A stretch of DNA of 64,000 bases from Aphelocoma coerulescens (GCF_041296385.1 NW_027183589.1:124001-188000); one strand, 5' to 3'; shown: positions 1-11,650, counted from the stretch's first letter. Numbers and translations are program-made. Notes: a model not told the origin generated them from the letters alone.

Positions 1-180
1 GCCATGGAATCCCCCAAATCCCGGAATTCTGGAGCCGTGGAATCCCCCAATTCCAGATCCATGGAATGACCCCAAATCCCGGAATTCCGGAGCCACGGAA
101 TTCTCCAAATCCCAGAATTTTGGAGCCACGGAATGACCCCGAATCCCGGAATTCCGGAGCCATGGAATCCCCCAAATCCC
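1..180. repeat. Upstream minisatellite, about 45-bp unit
   Basis: Four imperfect copies of a unit built from 'ggagccatggaatccccc' and 'aaatcccggaattc' run in from the left edge. No gene is seen. The short open frames here are translations of the repeat. Confidence 0.7.
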
Positions 181-955
181 AGATTTGGGACCAGGATCAG
201 GACCAGAATTTGGGATCAGGATCAGGATTTAGGACCGGGATTTGGGATCGGGATCTGGGACCGGGATTTAGGATCAGGATCGGGATTTAGGACTGGGATT
301 TGGGACCGGGATTTGGGGTTGGGATTTGGGACCGGGATTTGGGACCAGGATTCGGGACCAGGATTTGGGGTCGGGATTTGGGATCAGGATTGATTTGGGA
401 TCAGGATTTGGGATCAGGATTTGGGATCAGGATTTAGGATCAGGATCGGGATTTGGGATTGGGATTTGGGACCGGGATTTGGGATCAGGATTTGGGACCG
501 GGTTTCGGGACTGGGATTTAGGATCAGGATTGGGATTCGGGACCGGGATTCGGGACCGGGATTCGGGACTGGGATTTGGGATCGGGATTTGGGATCAGGA
601 TTTGGGACCGGGATTCGGGACCGGGATTCGGGACTGGGATTTAGGATCAGGATCGGGATTTGGGATCGGGATTTGGGATCAGGATTTGGGATCAGGATTT
701 AGGATCAGGATCGGGATTTGGGATCGGGATTTGGGATCAGGATTTGGGATCAGGATTCGGGACCGGGTTTCAGGACCGGGATTTAGGATCAGGACTGGGA
801 TTCGGGACCGGGATTTGGGGTCAGGATTTGGGGTCGGGATTTTGGATCAGGATTGATTTGGGATCGGGATTTAGGATCAGGATTGGGATTCGGGACCGGG
901 ATTCGGGACTGGGATTTGGGATCGGGTTTCGGGACCGGGATTTGGGGTCGGGATT
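181..955. repeat. G-rich minisatellite (GGGATTTGGGACC / GGATCAGGA)
   Basis: A tandem array with 6-bp and 12-bp periodicity, 'gggatttgggaccgg' alternating with 'ggatcaggatttggg'. It stays open in several + frames only because the period is a multiple of three and stop codons are rare in the unit. It lies upstream of any recognised exon. Confidence 0.85.
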
Positions 956-1137
956 TGGGGTCGGGCCCCTTTTCCCGGTTATCTTCGGGAATCCCGGGAA
1001 AGGCGCGGGGGGGGGGAGGGGGGGGAGGGGAATGAAGGGAGAGGGGGAGGGGGGAGGGGGGCTCTGGAATTCCCGTGGAATTCCCAAGGAATTCCCGGCG
1101 CCGCCCGGATCCGGAGGGATTTGGGATCCTCGTGCTT
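956..1137. other. Non-repetitive GC-rich island, function unknown
   Basis: A break in the repeats that contains G runs, repeated 'ggaattccc' motifs and 'ggcgccgcccggatccgg'. I see no exon, TATA box or convincing promoter structure. Confidence 0.4.
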
Positions 1138-1320
1138 CCCCCTCCTTTTTTTCCCAAATCCTGCCTTTTTTTTCCCAAATCCCTCCTTTTTTTCCCCAAA
1201 TCCCTCCTTTTTTTTCCCAAATCCCTCCTTTTTTTCCCAAATCCCTCCTTTTTTCCCCAAATCCCGCCTTTTTTTTTCCCAAATCCCTCCTTTTCCCGCT
1301 CCTCCTCTTCCTTCCTCCTC
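1138..1320. repeat. Polypyrimidine minisatellite (CCTTTTTTTCCCAAATC)
   Basis: About eight copies of a 17-20 bp unit with T runs of 5-9, followed by CT-rich sequence. Nothing coding is seen. Confidence 0.8.
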
Positions 1321-1514
1321 CTCCAATCCCCAAAAAAACCCCCGGGATTCATCCCAAAAAATCCCTCCCGGGAACTTTCCCCTCTCCTCTTTTTTTTTGG
1401 GATTTTGGGGATTTGGGGCTTTTCCCTTCCCGGTTTTTTTTTGGTTTTTTTCCTGGATTTTCTGCTCCGGGATTCCCGGGAATTCGAGGTGGGTTTTTTT
1501 TTTTTTTGGGGGGG

Positions 1515-1690
1515 TGGGAACGGCCAAAAAAAGTGGGAATTTGGGGTGGGATGCTCCAAAAAAAGTGGGAATTAGGGGGGAAATGTCAAAAAAGTGGGAA
1601 TTTGGGGTGGGATGCTCCAAAAAAAGTGGGATTTGGGGTGAAAATGTCCCCCAAAAAGTGGGAATTTGGGATGGGATTTGGGATTTCCGG
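1515..1690. repeat. Short array of AAAAAGTGGGAATTTGGGG units
   Basis: Five degenerate copies of 'aaaaaagtgggaatttgggg', some extended by 'tgggatgctcc'. The preceding 1320-1514 is low-complexity C- and T-rich sequence with no recognised feature. Confidence 0.75.
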
Positions 1691-1724
1691 AGCTCTGCCC
1701 TCAGTTCGGGGAGAGGGAGGGAGA

Positions 1725-3560
1725 GGAAATTCCCAAATCCCCAAATTCCGCCCCAAATCCCCCCGAAATCCCCTCGAAATCCAAAATTCCTCCTCAAAAT
1801 CCCCCAAATTCCCCCTCAAAATCTCCCAAATTCTGCCGAAATCTCCCCCAAAATCCCTCAAATCGCCTCCAAATCCCAAAATTCCCCCTCAAAACACCCA
1901 AGATTCCCAAATCCCCCAAATTCCCCCTCAAAATCTCCCAAATTCTGCCGAAATTCTCCCCAAAATCCCTCAAATCCCCCCCCCAAATTCCCCAAATCCC
2001 CCAAATTCCCCCCAAACTCCAAAATTTCTCCTCAAAATCCCCCTCAAATCCCCCCAAATCCCAAAAATTCCCCCTCAAACCACCCCAAATCTGCCAAATT
2101 CCCCCTCAAATCCTAAAATTCCCCCTCAAATTCCCCAAAATCCCCCTCAACCACCCCAAATTCCCAAAATCCCCACAAATTCCCCAAATCACCCCTTAAA
2201 TCCCCAAATTCCCCCCCCAAGTCCTCTTCAACCCCCCCAAATCCCCCCAAATTCCCCCAAATTCCCCCCCAAATCCCCTCAAATCCCCCCCAAATCCCTC
2301 AAATACCCCAAATTCCCCCCAAAACCCTCAAATTCCCCCCCAAATTTTCCCGAAATTCCCCAAATCCCCCAAATCTCCCCCAAATCCCCTTCAAACCCCC
2401 CCAAATCCCCAAAATTTCCCCCAAATTCCCCCCAAATCCCTCAAATTTCCCCCTCAAATCCCCAAATTCCTCCCAAATCCCCCAAATCCCCCCAAAATCC
2501 CTCTCAAACCCCCCCAATCCCCCAAATTTCCCCCAAATCCCCCAAATTCCTCCCCCGAATCCCCAAAATTTCCCCCAAATCCCCCAAATCCCCTTCAAAC
2601 CCCCCAAATTCCCAAAATTTCCCTCAAATCCCTCAAATTTCCCCCCCAAATCCCCAAATTTCCCCCAAATCCCCTTCAAACCCCCCCAAATCCCCCAAAT
2701 TCCCCCCAAACCCCCCAAATTTCCCCCCAAATCCCTCTCAACCCCCCCAAATCCCCAAAATTTCCCCCGCAAATCCCCAAATTTCCCCCAAATCCCCCAA
2801 ATTCCTGCCCCGAATCCCCAAAATTTTCCCCAAATCCCCTTCAAACCCCCCCAAATCCCCAAAATTTCCCTCAAATCCCCCAAAAATTCCCCCAAATTCC
2901 CTCAACCCCCCCCAAATCCCCAAAATTACCCCTCAAATCCCCAAATTCCCCCCAAATCCCCCCTAAATCCCTCTCAACCCCCCCAAACCCCCAAAATTCC
3001 CCCCAAATCCCCAAAAATTCCCCCCAAATCCCCCAAATTTCCCCCCAAATCCCTCAAATTCCCCCCAAATCCCCCCAAAATCCCTCTCAAACCCCCCCAA
3101 ATCCCCAACATTTCCCCCGCAAATCCCCAAATTTCCCCCAAATCCCCAAAATTTCCCACCAATCCCCAAAATTTCCCCCAAATCCCCCAAATTCCCCCCA
3201 AACCCCCCAAATTGCCCCCCAAATCCCCCAAAATTTCCTCCAAATCCCCCAAAATTTCCCCCAAACCCCCAAAATTCCCCCCAAATCCCCAAATTCCCCC
3301 CAAATCCCCCAAATTTCCCCCCAAATCCCTCAAATTCCCCCCAAATCCCCCCAAAATCCCTCTCAAACCCCCCCAAATCCCCAACATTTCCCCCCCAAAT
3401 CCCCAAAATTTCCCACCAATCCCCAAAATTCCCCCCAAACCCCCCCAAATTTCCCCCAAATCCCTCAAATTTCCCCAAACCCCCCAAATTCCCCCCAAAC
3501 CCCCCAAATCCCCATCAACGCCCCCCAAAAACCCCCAAACCCCCCCTCCAAACCCCCCAA
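1725..3560. repeat. C-rich minisatellite (CCCCAAATTCCCCCAAATC)
   Basis: About 1.8 kb of 'aaattcccc' and 'aaatccccc' units with length variation in the C runs. Long open frames on both strands (768 codons on +, several on -) are translations of the array, with Pro/Lys/Ser-only or Gly/Trp/Phe-only composition. Confidence 0.88.
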
Positions 3561-3904
3561 ATTCCCGAATTCCCCCCCCGTCCCTCCCCCCCGCCCCCAT
3601 TCCAGCGGCGGCCCCTCCCCCTCCCCCCCTTCCCCTCCCCTCCCCCCTCTCCGGCCCCTCCCCCTTCCCCGCCCCTCCCCCCCCCTCCCCCTCCCCCACG
3701 CCGGGCCCCTCCCGCGGGTGATTCCCGAGCCCGAGGCCCCTCCCGAAGCTCCCTCGACCCCCCCCCCCTTCCCCCAAAATCCTTCCCCCCCAAAAAAAAA
3801 TTTGGGGAGACCCCTCCCCCCCCCCCCCTATTTTGGGAAATTCCCAAAAAACCAAAAAAAAATCCCCAAAATTCCCTCGAATTTTTTTTTTTTTTTTTTT
3901 TTTC
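3560..3904 (+). promoter_or_regulatory. GABBR1: Candidate GABBR1a promoter (GC-rich, Sp1-type boxes)
   Basis: The repeats give way to GC-rich DNA with many 'ccccgcccctcccc' GC boxes, CpGs such as 'ccagcggcggcc' and 'gccgggcccctcccgcggg', and no TATA box. Mammalian GABBR1a is transcribed from a TATA-less GC-rich promoter with a noncoding first exon. The position about 7.5 kb upstream of the first coding exon and the strong donor at 4126 make this the best candidate seen. No transcript evidence is available. Confidence 0.35.
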
Positions 3905-4125
3905 CCGGGGATTTTTCGCCGCTCCCGGAGCATCCTCGGCTCCATCCCCGCCCCTCCCCCACCCGTGGGAAGCTCCGGGACCCCCCCTTCCCCCACCCCC
4001 CCCCCCCCATCCCCCCCAAAAAATTTTAGGGACCCCCTCCCACCACCCCAAAGCTGGAATTTGGGATTTTCCGCCCCAAAAAATCGCCGGGATTTTGGGG
4101 GGAATTTCGGGAAGATCGGGCCGAG
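3905..4125 (+). other. GABBR1: Candidate noncoding first exon (5' UTR) of GABBR1a
   Basis: This stretch has no ATG on the + strand and ends in 'gatcgggccgag' followed by 'gtaagg', a near-consensus 5' splice site at 4126. Splicing from here to the acceptor at 11650 would put the ATG directly after the junction. The exon start is unknown; 3905 is only where the T run ends. The assignment rests on position and donor strength alone. Confidence 0.33.
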
Positions 4126-4189
4126 GTAAGGAAACGCCCCTCCCCCACCCCCCCCCCACCGCCGCCCCTCCCCCCCTCCCCAAATTTGG

Positions 4190-5665
4190 GGGGTGGGGGG
4201 GGGGGGGCTGGGATTTTTTTTTTTGGGGGGGGGGAGGGGGGGTTTAAAATTGGGGGAGGGGTCTTGGAATTGAGGGAGGGGTCCCGAGAATTGGGGGAGA
4301 GGGGGGGAAAAATTGGGGGAGGGGTCCTGGAATTTCGGGGGGGTCCTGGAAATTGGGGGAGGGGTCCTGGAATTTCGGGGGGGTCCTGGAAATTGGGGGA
4401 GGGGTCCTGGAAATTGGGGGAGGGGGGAAAAGTTGGGGGAGGGGTCCTGGAACTTGGGGAGGGGTCCTGGAATTTTGGGGGGCCCTGGAAATTGGGGGAG
4501 GGGTCCTGGAAATTGGGGGAGGGGTCCCAAAAATTGGGGGAGGGGTCCTGGAATTTTGGGGGGTCCTGGAATTTTGGGGGGGTCCTAAAATTGGGGGAGG
4601 GGTCCTGGAATTGGGGGAGGGGTCCCAAAAATTGGGGGAGGGGTCTTGGAATTGAGGGAGGGGTCCCGAGAATTGGGGGAGAGGGGGGGAAAATTGGGGG
4701 AGGGGTCCTGGAATTTTGGGGGGTCCTAAAAATTGGGGGGGGGGTCCTGGAATTTTGGGGGGTCCTAAAAATTGGGGGGGGGGTCCTGGAACTTGGGGAG
4801 GGGTCCTGGAATTTCGGGGGGGTCCTGGAAATTGGGGGAGGGGTCCTGGAAATTGGGGGAGGGGGGAAAAGTTGGGGGAGGGGTCCTGGAATTTTGGGGG
4901 TTCCTGGAATTTTGGGGGGTCCTGGAAATTGGGGGAGGGGTCCTGGAATTGGGGGAGGGGTCCCAAAAATTGGGGGAGAGGTCTTGGAATTGAGGGAGGG
5001 GTCCCGAGAATTGGGGGAGGGGGGGGGAAAATTGGGGGAGGGGTCCTGGAATTTTGGGGGGGTCCTGGAATTGGGGGAGGGGTCCTGGAGCTTTGGGGAG
5101 GGGTCCCAGAAGTTGGGGAGGGGTCCCAAAAATTGGGGGAGGAGTCCTGGAATTTTGGGGGGTCCTGGAATTTTGGGGGGGTCCTAAAATTGGGGGAGGG
5201 GTCCTGGAATTGGGGGAGGGGTCCCAAAACGTGGGGAGGGGTCTTGGAAATTTGGGGGGTCCTGGAATTGGGGGAGGGGTCCCAGAAATTGGGGGAGGGG
5301 TCTTGGAATTGAGGGAGGGGTCCCGAGAATTGGGGGAGGGGGGGGAAAAATTGGGGGAGGGGTCCTGGAATTTTGGGGGGGTCCTGGAAATTGGGGAGGG
5401 GTCCCAAAACTTGGGGGAAGGGTCCTGGAAATTGGGGGAGGGGGGAAAAGTTGGGGGAGGGGTCCTGGAATTTTGGGGGGTCCTAAAATTGGGGGAGGGG
5501 TCCTGGAAATTGGGGAGGGGTCCTGGAATTTTGGGGAGGGGTCCCAAGAATTGGGGGAGGGGGGGAAGTTGGGGGAGGGGTCCTGGAATTTTGGGGGGTC
5601 CTGGAATTTTGGGGGGTCCTGGAATTGGAGGAGGGGTCCCAAAAATTGGGGGAGGGAGGGGCAAA
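4190..5665. repeat. Minisatellite, GGGGGAGGGGTCCTGGAATT unit, forward arm of a large inverted repeat
   Basis: A 19-22 bp monomer, 'attgggggaggggtcctgg', alternates with 'aattttggggggtcctgg' and 'attgggggaggggtcccaa' variants. A longer order is visible: blocks ending in 'ggtcccgagaattggggga' recur near 4280, 4660, 5000 and 5310. The family continues in the opposite orientation from about 5672. Confidence 0.88.
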
Positions 5666-5671
5666 ACTGGG

Positions 5672-6600
5672 GGACCCCTCCCCCAACTTTGAGACCACTC
5701 CCCCAATTTCGGGACCCCTCCCCCAATTCCGGGACCCCTCCCCCAACTCTGGGGCCCCTCCCCCAATTCTGTGACCCTTCCCCAATTTTGGGGCCCCTCC
5801 CCCAATTCCGGGACCCCTCCCCCAATTCTGGGACCCCTCCCCCAACTCTGGGGCCCCTCCCCCAACTTTGGGACCGCTCCCCCAATTTTGGGTTCCCCTC
5901 CCCCAATCCTGGGACCCCTCCCCCAATTTTGAGACCCCTCCCCCAATTTTGGGACCCCTCCCCCAATTCTGTGACCCCTCCCCCAATTCTGTGACCCCTC
6001 CCCCAATTTTGAGACCCCTCCCCCAATTTCAGGACTCCTCCCCCAATTCTGGAGCCCCTCCCCCAACTTTGGGACCGCTCCCCCAATTTTGGGTTCCCCT
6101 CCCCCAACTCTGGGACCCCTCCCCCAATTTTGGGGCCCCTCCCCCAATTCCAGGACCCCTCCCCCAACTTTGAGACCCCTCCCCCAATTCCGGGACCCCT
6201 CCCCCAATTCCAGGGCCCCTCCCCCAATTCCGGGACCCTTCCCCCAATTTCAGGACCCCTCCCCCAACTTTGGGACCCCTCCCCCAACTTTGGGACCCCT
6301 CCCCCAATTTTGGGTTCCCCTCCCCCAACTCTGAGACCCCTCCCCCAATTCCGGGGCCCCTCCCCCAAGTTTTCCCCGCTCCCCCAATTTTGGGTTCCCC
6401 TCCCCCAATTCCGGGACCCCTCCCCCAATCCTGGGGCCCCTCCCCCAATTTTGGGACCCCTCCCCCAATTCCGGGACCCCTCCCCCAACTTTGAGACCCC
6501 TCCCCCAATTTTGAGACCCCTCCCCCAATTTTTCCCCCCTCCCCCAATTCCGGGGCCCCTCCCCCCATTGTTTTGCCCCTCCCCCCTCCCCCAGCCCCTC
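5672..6600. repeat. Same minisatellite in inverted orientation
   Basis: Units of 'ttttgggacccctccccca' are the reverse complement of the preceding array ('tgggggaggggtcccaaaa'). The orientation switch lies near 5660-5680, so the two arrays face each other with almost no spacer. Confidence 0.88.
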
Positions 6601-6790
6601 CCCCCAGCCAGGAGCCCTCCCCTAATTAGCCCAGACGAGGCTAACGAGGATTAATTAATTAAGGGCTGGAGCAGCGGTGGGGGAGGGGCGGGAGGGGGAG
6701 GGGCTCCAATCCTTCCCCTCCCCCACCCCAGGGCCGCGTTGTCTTAATTAATTCATTCGTTAATTAACGGTTGTGCGGTTTTTAGGGGTT
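6601..6790. promoter_or_regulatory. Non-repetitive island with TAATTA and GC-box motifs
   Basis: Unique sequence between satellites. It contains 'cctaattagcc', 'gattaattaattaagg', a GC-box cluster 'ggggaggggcgggaggggg' with 'ctccaatcc', then 'cttaattaattcattcgtt' and 'aattaacgg'. TAATTA is the core site of many homeodomain factors. Motif clustering and escape from satellite expansion suggest an intronic or promoter-proximal regulatory element, which is an inference. Confidence 0.3.
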
Positions 6791-8340
6791 AATTAAGGGT
6801 TGGTTAATTAAAGAAAAGGGAAAATTAAAGATTTTTTTTGGGGGGGGAGAGGGGAAAATTCAATTTTTGGGGCTGAAATTTGGGTGAAAAAATGGGGGAA
6901 TTAATTAATTTCATTTTTTTAATGAAAATTAATTAATTTAAAAAAAACGAAACCAAAATTTGGAAATTTAAAAATTTGAAATTAAAGCCCCCCCCAAAAA
7001 AAGGGAAAATGGAGATTTTTCGAAATTAAAAGGCATTTAAATTTGTTTAAATTCATGCAAATTCATGCAAATTCATGCAAATTTATTCCGATTCGTTTAA
7101 TGAAAGCCAAAATGTTGGAGAGAAAAACGAAAATTAATTTTTTGGACTTAAAATTTTTAATGAATCTACCAAGAAACGCTTTTAAATAAAGGAATTAAAT
7201 TTAATTAAAAAATTAAAGGGAATTTTAAAAAAAATCCAAATTTTTGGGGAAGAATTCTTGAAATAAAAATTTTTTTAAAAAATCAAGAAATATTAAAATA
7301 AAATTAAAAAACCCCGAAATTTCTTTTTTTTTTGGATTTAAATTGGAGTTGAATTTCCAGAAATGGAATTTTTTTTTTTTCGAGTGAAAAGTTGAAAATT
7401 TGAAGAAAATTTGGATTTTTCAAATGAAAGTTGAAATTTTAGGTAAAAATGGAGGTTTTTTGGGAAATAAAAATTGACTTTTTTTAAAATAAAAATCGGG
7501 ATTTTTTTAGGAAATAAAAATCGACTTTTTAAATAAAAACTGGATTATTTTAAATTAAAATTGAAGTTTGAAATAAAAATGGATTTTTTAAATAAAAATT
7601 GGAATTTTTTAGGAAATAAAAATTGACATTTTAAATAAAAAATGGATTTTTCAAAAAATAAAAATTTAAGTTTTAAAGAAAACCAAAATTTTTAAACTGA
7701 AAATTGAAATTTTAAATGAAAACGGAGTTTTTAGGAAATTAAAAATCGTCATTTTTAATAAAAATTGGATTTTTTAAATGGAAATTGAAATTTTAAATAA
7801 AAATGGATTTTTCTAACATAAAAATCGACATTTTAAGTAAAAAATGTTTTTTTTTTTAAATTAAAATTTAGGTTTTAAGTAAAACCAAAATTTTTAAACT
7901 GAAACCTGAAATTTTCGATAAAAACGGAATTTTTAGGAAACAAAAATTGACATTTTTACGAAAAATTGGATTTTTTAACTGAAAATCGACATTTTAAATA
8001 AAACCGGATTTTTTAGGAAATAGAAATTTGTTTTAAACAAAACCAACATTTTTAAACTGAAACCTGAAATTTTCGATAAAAACGGAATTTTTAGGAAACA
8101 AAAATTGGCATTTTTAATAAAAACCGGAATTTTTTAATGGAAACGGAAATTTTAAATAAAACCGGATTTTTTAGGGAATTAAAAATCGACATTTTCCTTC
8201 AAACCGGGAAATTCCCAAGAATAAAAAAATCGGGCGTTTTCAACAAAATTCTCGGCTTTTGACTGAAAATTGGAATTTGGATTAAAACCGGCGCTTTTGG
8301 GCCGAAAAATTGGGATTTCCGTTAATTAACGACTTTTAAT
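6791..8340. repeat. AT-rich region with degenerate AAATAAAAATTGGATTTTT repeats
   Basis: A strongly AT-rich block inside otherwise GC-rich DNA. From about 7380 to 8200 a degenerate 30-35 bp unit alternates 'aaataaaaattga' with 'ggattttttaggaaat'. No open frame or splice signal of interest is seen. Three octamer motifs at 7055-7082 are listed separately. Confidence 0.6.
7055..7082 (+). promoter_or_regulatory. Three phased POU octamer motifs (ATGCAAAT)
   Basis: Perfect ATGCAAAT octamers start at 7055, 7065 and 7075, exactly 10 bp apart. ATGCAAAT is the canonical site for POU-domain factors, including the neural Brn/Oct class. The copies may simply be a 10-bp microsatellite, so function is uncertain. 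Confidence 0.35.
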
Positions 8341-8354
8341 TGGGGCTCAATCGA

Positions 8355-10920
8355 CACGTTTGGGGTGTCCCCTATGGAATTCATCCCATATTTGGGGTGT
8401 CCCCTATAGGATTTCTCCCATATTTGGGGTGTCCCCTATAGGATTTCTCCCATATTTGGGGTGTCCCCTATAGGATTTATCCCATATTTGGGGTGTCCCC
8501 TATGGGATTTCTCCCAAATTTGGGGTGTTCCCTATAGGATTTCTGCCATATTTAGGATTTCTCCCACATTTGGGGTGTTCCCTATAGGATTTCTCCCACA
8601 TTTGGGATTTCTCCCATATTTGGGGTGTCTCCTATAGGATTTATCCCATATTTGGGGTGTCCCCTATAGGATTTATCCCACATTTGGGGTGTTCCCTATA
8701 GGATTTCTCCATATTTGGGATTTCTCCCACATTTGGGGTGTCCCCTATAGGATTCATCCCATATTTGGGATATCTCCCATATTTGGGGTGTTCCCTATGG
8801 AATTCATCCCATATTTGGGGTGTCCCCTATAGGATTTCTCCCACATTTGGGATTTCTCCCACATTTGGGGTGTTCCCTATAGGATTCATCCCATATTTGG
8901 GGTGTCCCTATAGGATTCATCCCATATTTGGGGTGTCCTCTATGGAATTCATCCCATATTTGGGGTATTCCCTATAGGATTTCTCCATATTTGGGGTGTC
9001 CCTATAGGATTTCTCCCATATTTGGGATTTCTCCCATATTTGGGATTTCTCCCATATTTGGGGTGTCCCCTATAGGATTTCTCCCATATTTATTTAAGGT
9101 GTCCCCTATAGGATTTCTCCCACATTTGGGGTGTCCCCTATGGAATTCATCCCATATTTGGGGTGTCCCCTATAGGATTTCTCCATATTTGGGGTGTTCC
9201 CTATAGGATTTCTCCCATATTTGGGATTTCTCCCATATTTGGGGTGTCCCCTATAGGATTTCTCCATATTTGGGATTTCTCCCATATTTAGGATTTCTCC
9301 CACATTTGGGGTGTCCCCTATAGGATTTCTCCCATATTTATTTAAGGTGTCCCCTATAGGATTTCTCCCAAATTTGGGGTGTCCCCTATAGGATTTCTCC
9401 CACATTTGGGGTGTCCCCTATGGAATTCATCCCATATTTGGGATGTCCCCTATAGGATTTATCCCATATTTATTTAAGGTGTCCCCTATAGGATTTCTCC
9501 CAAATTTGGGGTGTTCCCTATAGGATTTATCCCATATTTGGGATTTCTCCCACATTTGGGGTGTCCCCTATGGAATTCATCCCATATTTGGGGTGTCCCC
9601 TATGGGATTTCTCCCAAATTTGGGGTGTTCCCTATAGGATTTCTGCCATATTTAGGATTTCTCCCACATTTGGGGTGTTCCCTATAGGATTTATCTCATA
9701 TTTATTTAAGGTGTCCCCTATAGGATTTCTCCCAAATTTGGGGTGTTCCCTATAGGATTTATCCCACATTTGGGGTGTCCCTATAGGATTTCTCCCACAT
9801 TTGGGATTTCTCCCACATTTGGGGTGTCTCCTATAGGATTTCTCCCAAATTTGGGATTTCTCCCATATTTGGGGTGTCCCCTATAGGATTTCTCCCATAT
9901 TTGGGGTGTCCCCTATGGAATTCATCCCATATTTGGGGTGTTCCCTATAGGATTCATCGCACATTTTGGGTGTCCCCTATGGAATTTATCTCACATTTGG
10001 GGTGTCCCCTATAGGATTTATCCCATATTTGGGATTTCTCCCATATTTGGGGTGTCCCCTATAGGATTTCTCCCATATTTGGGATTTGTCCCACATTTGG
10101 GGTGTCCCCTATAGAATTCATCCCATATTTGAGGTGTCCCTATAGGATTTATCCCATATTTGGGATTTCTCCCATATTTGGGGTGTCCCTATAGGATTTA
10201 TCCCATATTTGGGATTTCTCCCACATTTGGGGCATCCCCTATAGGATTTATCCCATATTTGGGATTTCTCCCACATTTGGGGTGTCCCCTATAGGATTTA
10301 TCCCATATTTGGGGTGTCCCCTATAGGATTTCTCCATATTTGGGATTTCTCCCACATTTGGGGTGTCCCCTATAGGATTCATCCCACATTTGGGGTGTCC
10401 CCTATGGAATTCATCCCATATTTGGGGTGTCCCCTATAGGATTTATCTCACATTTGGGGTGTCCCCTATAGGATTTCTCCCATATTTGGGATTTCTCCCA
10501 TATTTGGGGTGTCCCCTATAGGATTCATCCCATATTTGGGGTGTTCCCTATAGGATTTATCCCATATTTAGGATTTCTCCCACATTTGGGGTGTTCCCTA
10601 TAGGATTTATCCCATATTTATTTAAGGTGTCCCCTATAGGATTTTTCCCAAATTTGGGGTGTTCCCTATAGGATTTCTCCCATATTTGGGGTGTTCCCTA
10701 TAGGATTTCTGCCATATTTAGGATTTCTCCCATATTTGGGGTGTCCCCTATAGGATTTATCCCATATTTGGGATTTATCCCATATTTGGGGTGTCCCTTA
10801 TAGGGTCTGTCCCCTATAGGATTTCTCCCATATTTGGGATTTCTCCCATATTTGGGGTGTCCCCTATAGGATTTCTCCATATTTGGGGTGTCCCTTATAG
10901 GCTCAGTCCCATATAGGATT
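8355..10920. repeat. Minisatellite, TCCCATATTTGGGGTGTCCCCTATAG unit
   Basis: About 2.6 kb of a 30-32 bp unit: 'atttctcccatatttgggg' plus 'tgtcccctatagg', with variants 'tatggaattcatcccat', 'atttatttaaggtgtcccc' and truncated 'atatttgggatttctccc'. It lies in the presumed first intron. Confidence 0.9.
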
Positions 10921-11640
10921 TATCCCATATTTAGGATTAACCCCTCCCTGCCCGTGTCCCCTATAGGCTCAGTCCCCTATAGCATTATCCCCTATAGGAT
11001 TGATCCCCTGTAGGATTGATCCCGTATAGGATTAACCCCTATAGGACCAATCCCCTATAGGATTAACCCCTCCCTGCCCGTATCCCCTATAGGCTCAGTC
11101 CCCTATAGGACCGATCCCCTATAGCATTAACCCCTCCCTGCCCGTGTCCCCTATAGGACCGATCCCCTATAGGACCGATCCCCTATAGGATTAACCCCTC
11201 CCTGCCCGTGTCCCCTATAGGACCGATCCCCTATAGGCTCAGTCCCCTATAGCATTAACCCCTCCCTGCCCGTGTCCCCTATAGGACTGATCCCCTATAG
11301 GCTCAGTCCCCTATAGGCTCAGTCCCCTATAGCATTAACCCCTCCCTGCCCGTGTCCCCTATAGGACCGATCCCCTATAGGATGGATCCCCTATAGGACC
11401 GATCCCCTATAGCATTAACCCCTCCCTGCCCGTGTCCCCTATAGGACCGATCCCCTATAGGACCGATCCCCTATAGCATTAACCCCTCCCTGCCCGTGTC
11501 CCCTATAGGACCGATCCCCTATAGGCTCAGTCCCCTATAGCATTAACCCCTCCCTGCCCGTGTCCCCTATAGGACTGATCCCCTATAGGCTCAGTCCCCT
11601 ATAGGACCGATCCCCTATAGCATTAACCCCTCCCCGCCCG
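10921..11640. repeat. Satellite built from the intron's own 3' splice-site region
   Basis: Units of 'cccctataggaccgatcc', 'cccctataggctcagtc' and 'attaacccctccctgcccg' are arranged in 60-80 bp higher-order blocks. Ten copies of 'attaacccctcc' occur, and the tenth, about 11620-11640, is the functional branch-site and pyrimidine-tract region of the acceptor at 11650. Confidence 0.85.
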
Positions 11641-11650
11641 TGTCTGGCAG

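Noticed and set aside
660..2966. 768-codon + strand frame resembling a proline-rich protein
   Set aside because: It follows the period of the CCCCAAATT repeat, and parallel frames are open on the other strand as well.
8355..10920. CRISPR-like array of about 30-bp repeats
   Set aside because: There are no unique spacers between repeats, units vary freely, and the host is a vertebrate. It is a minisatellite.
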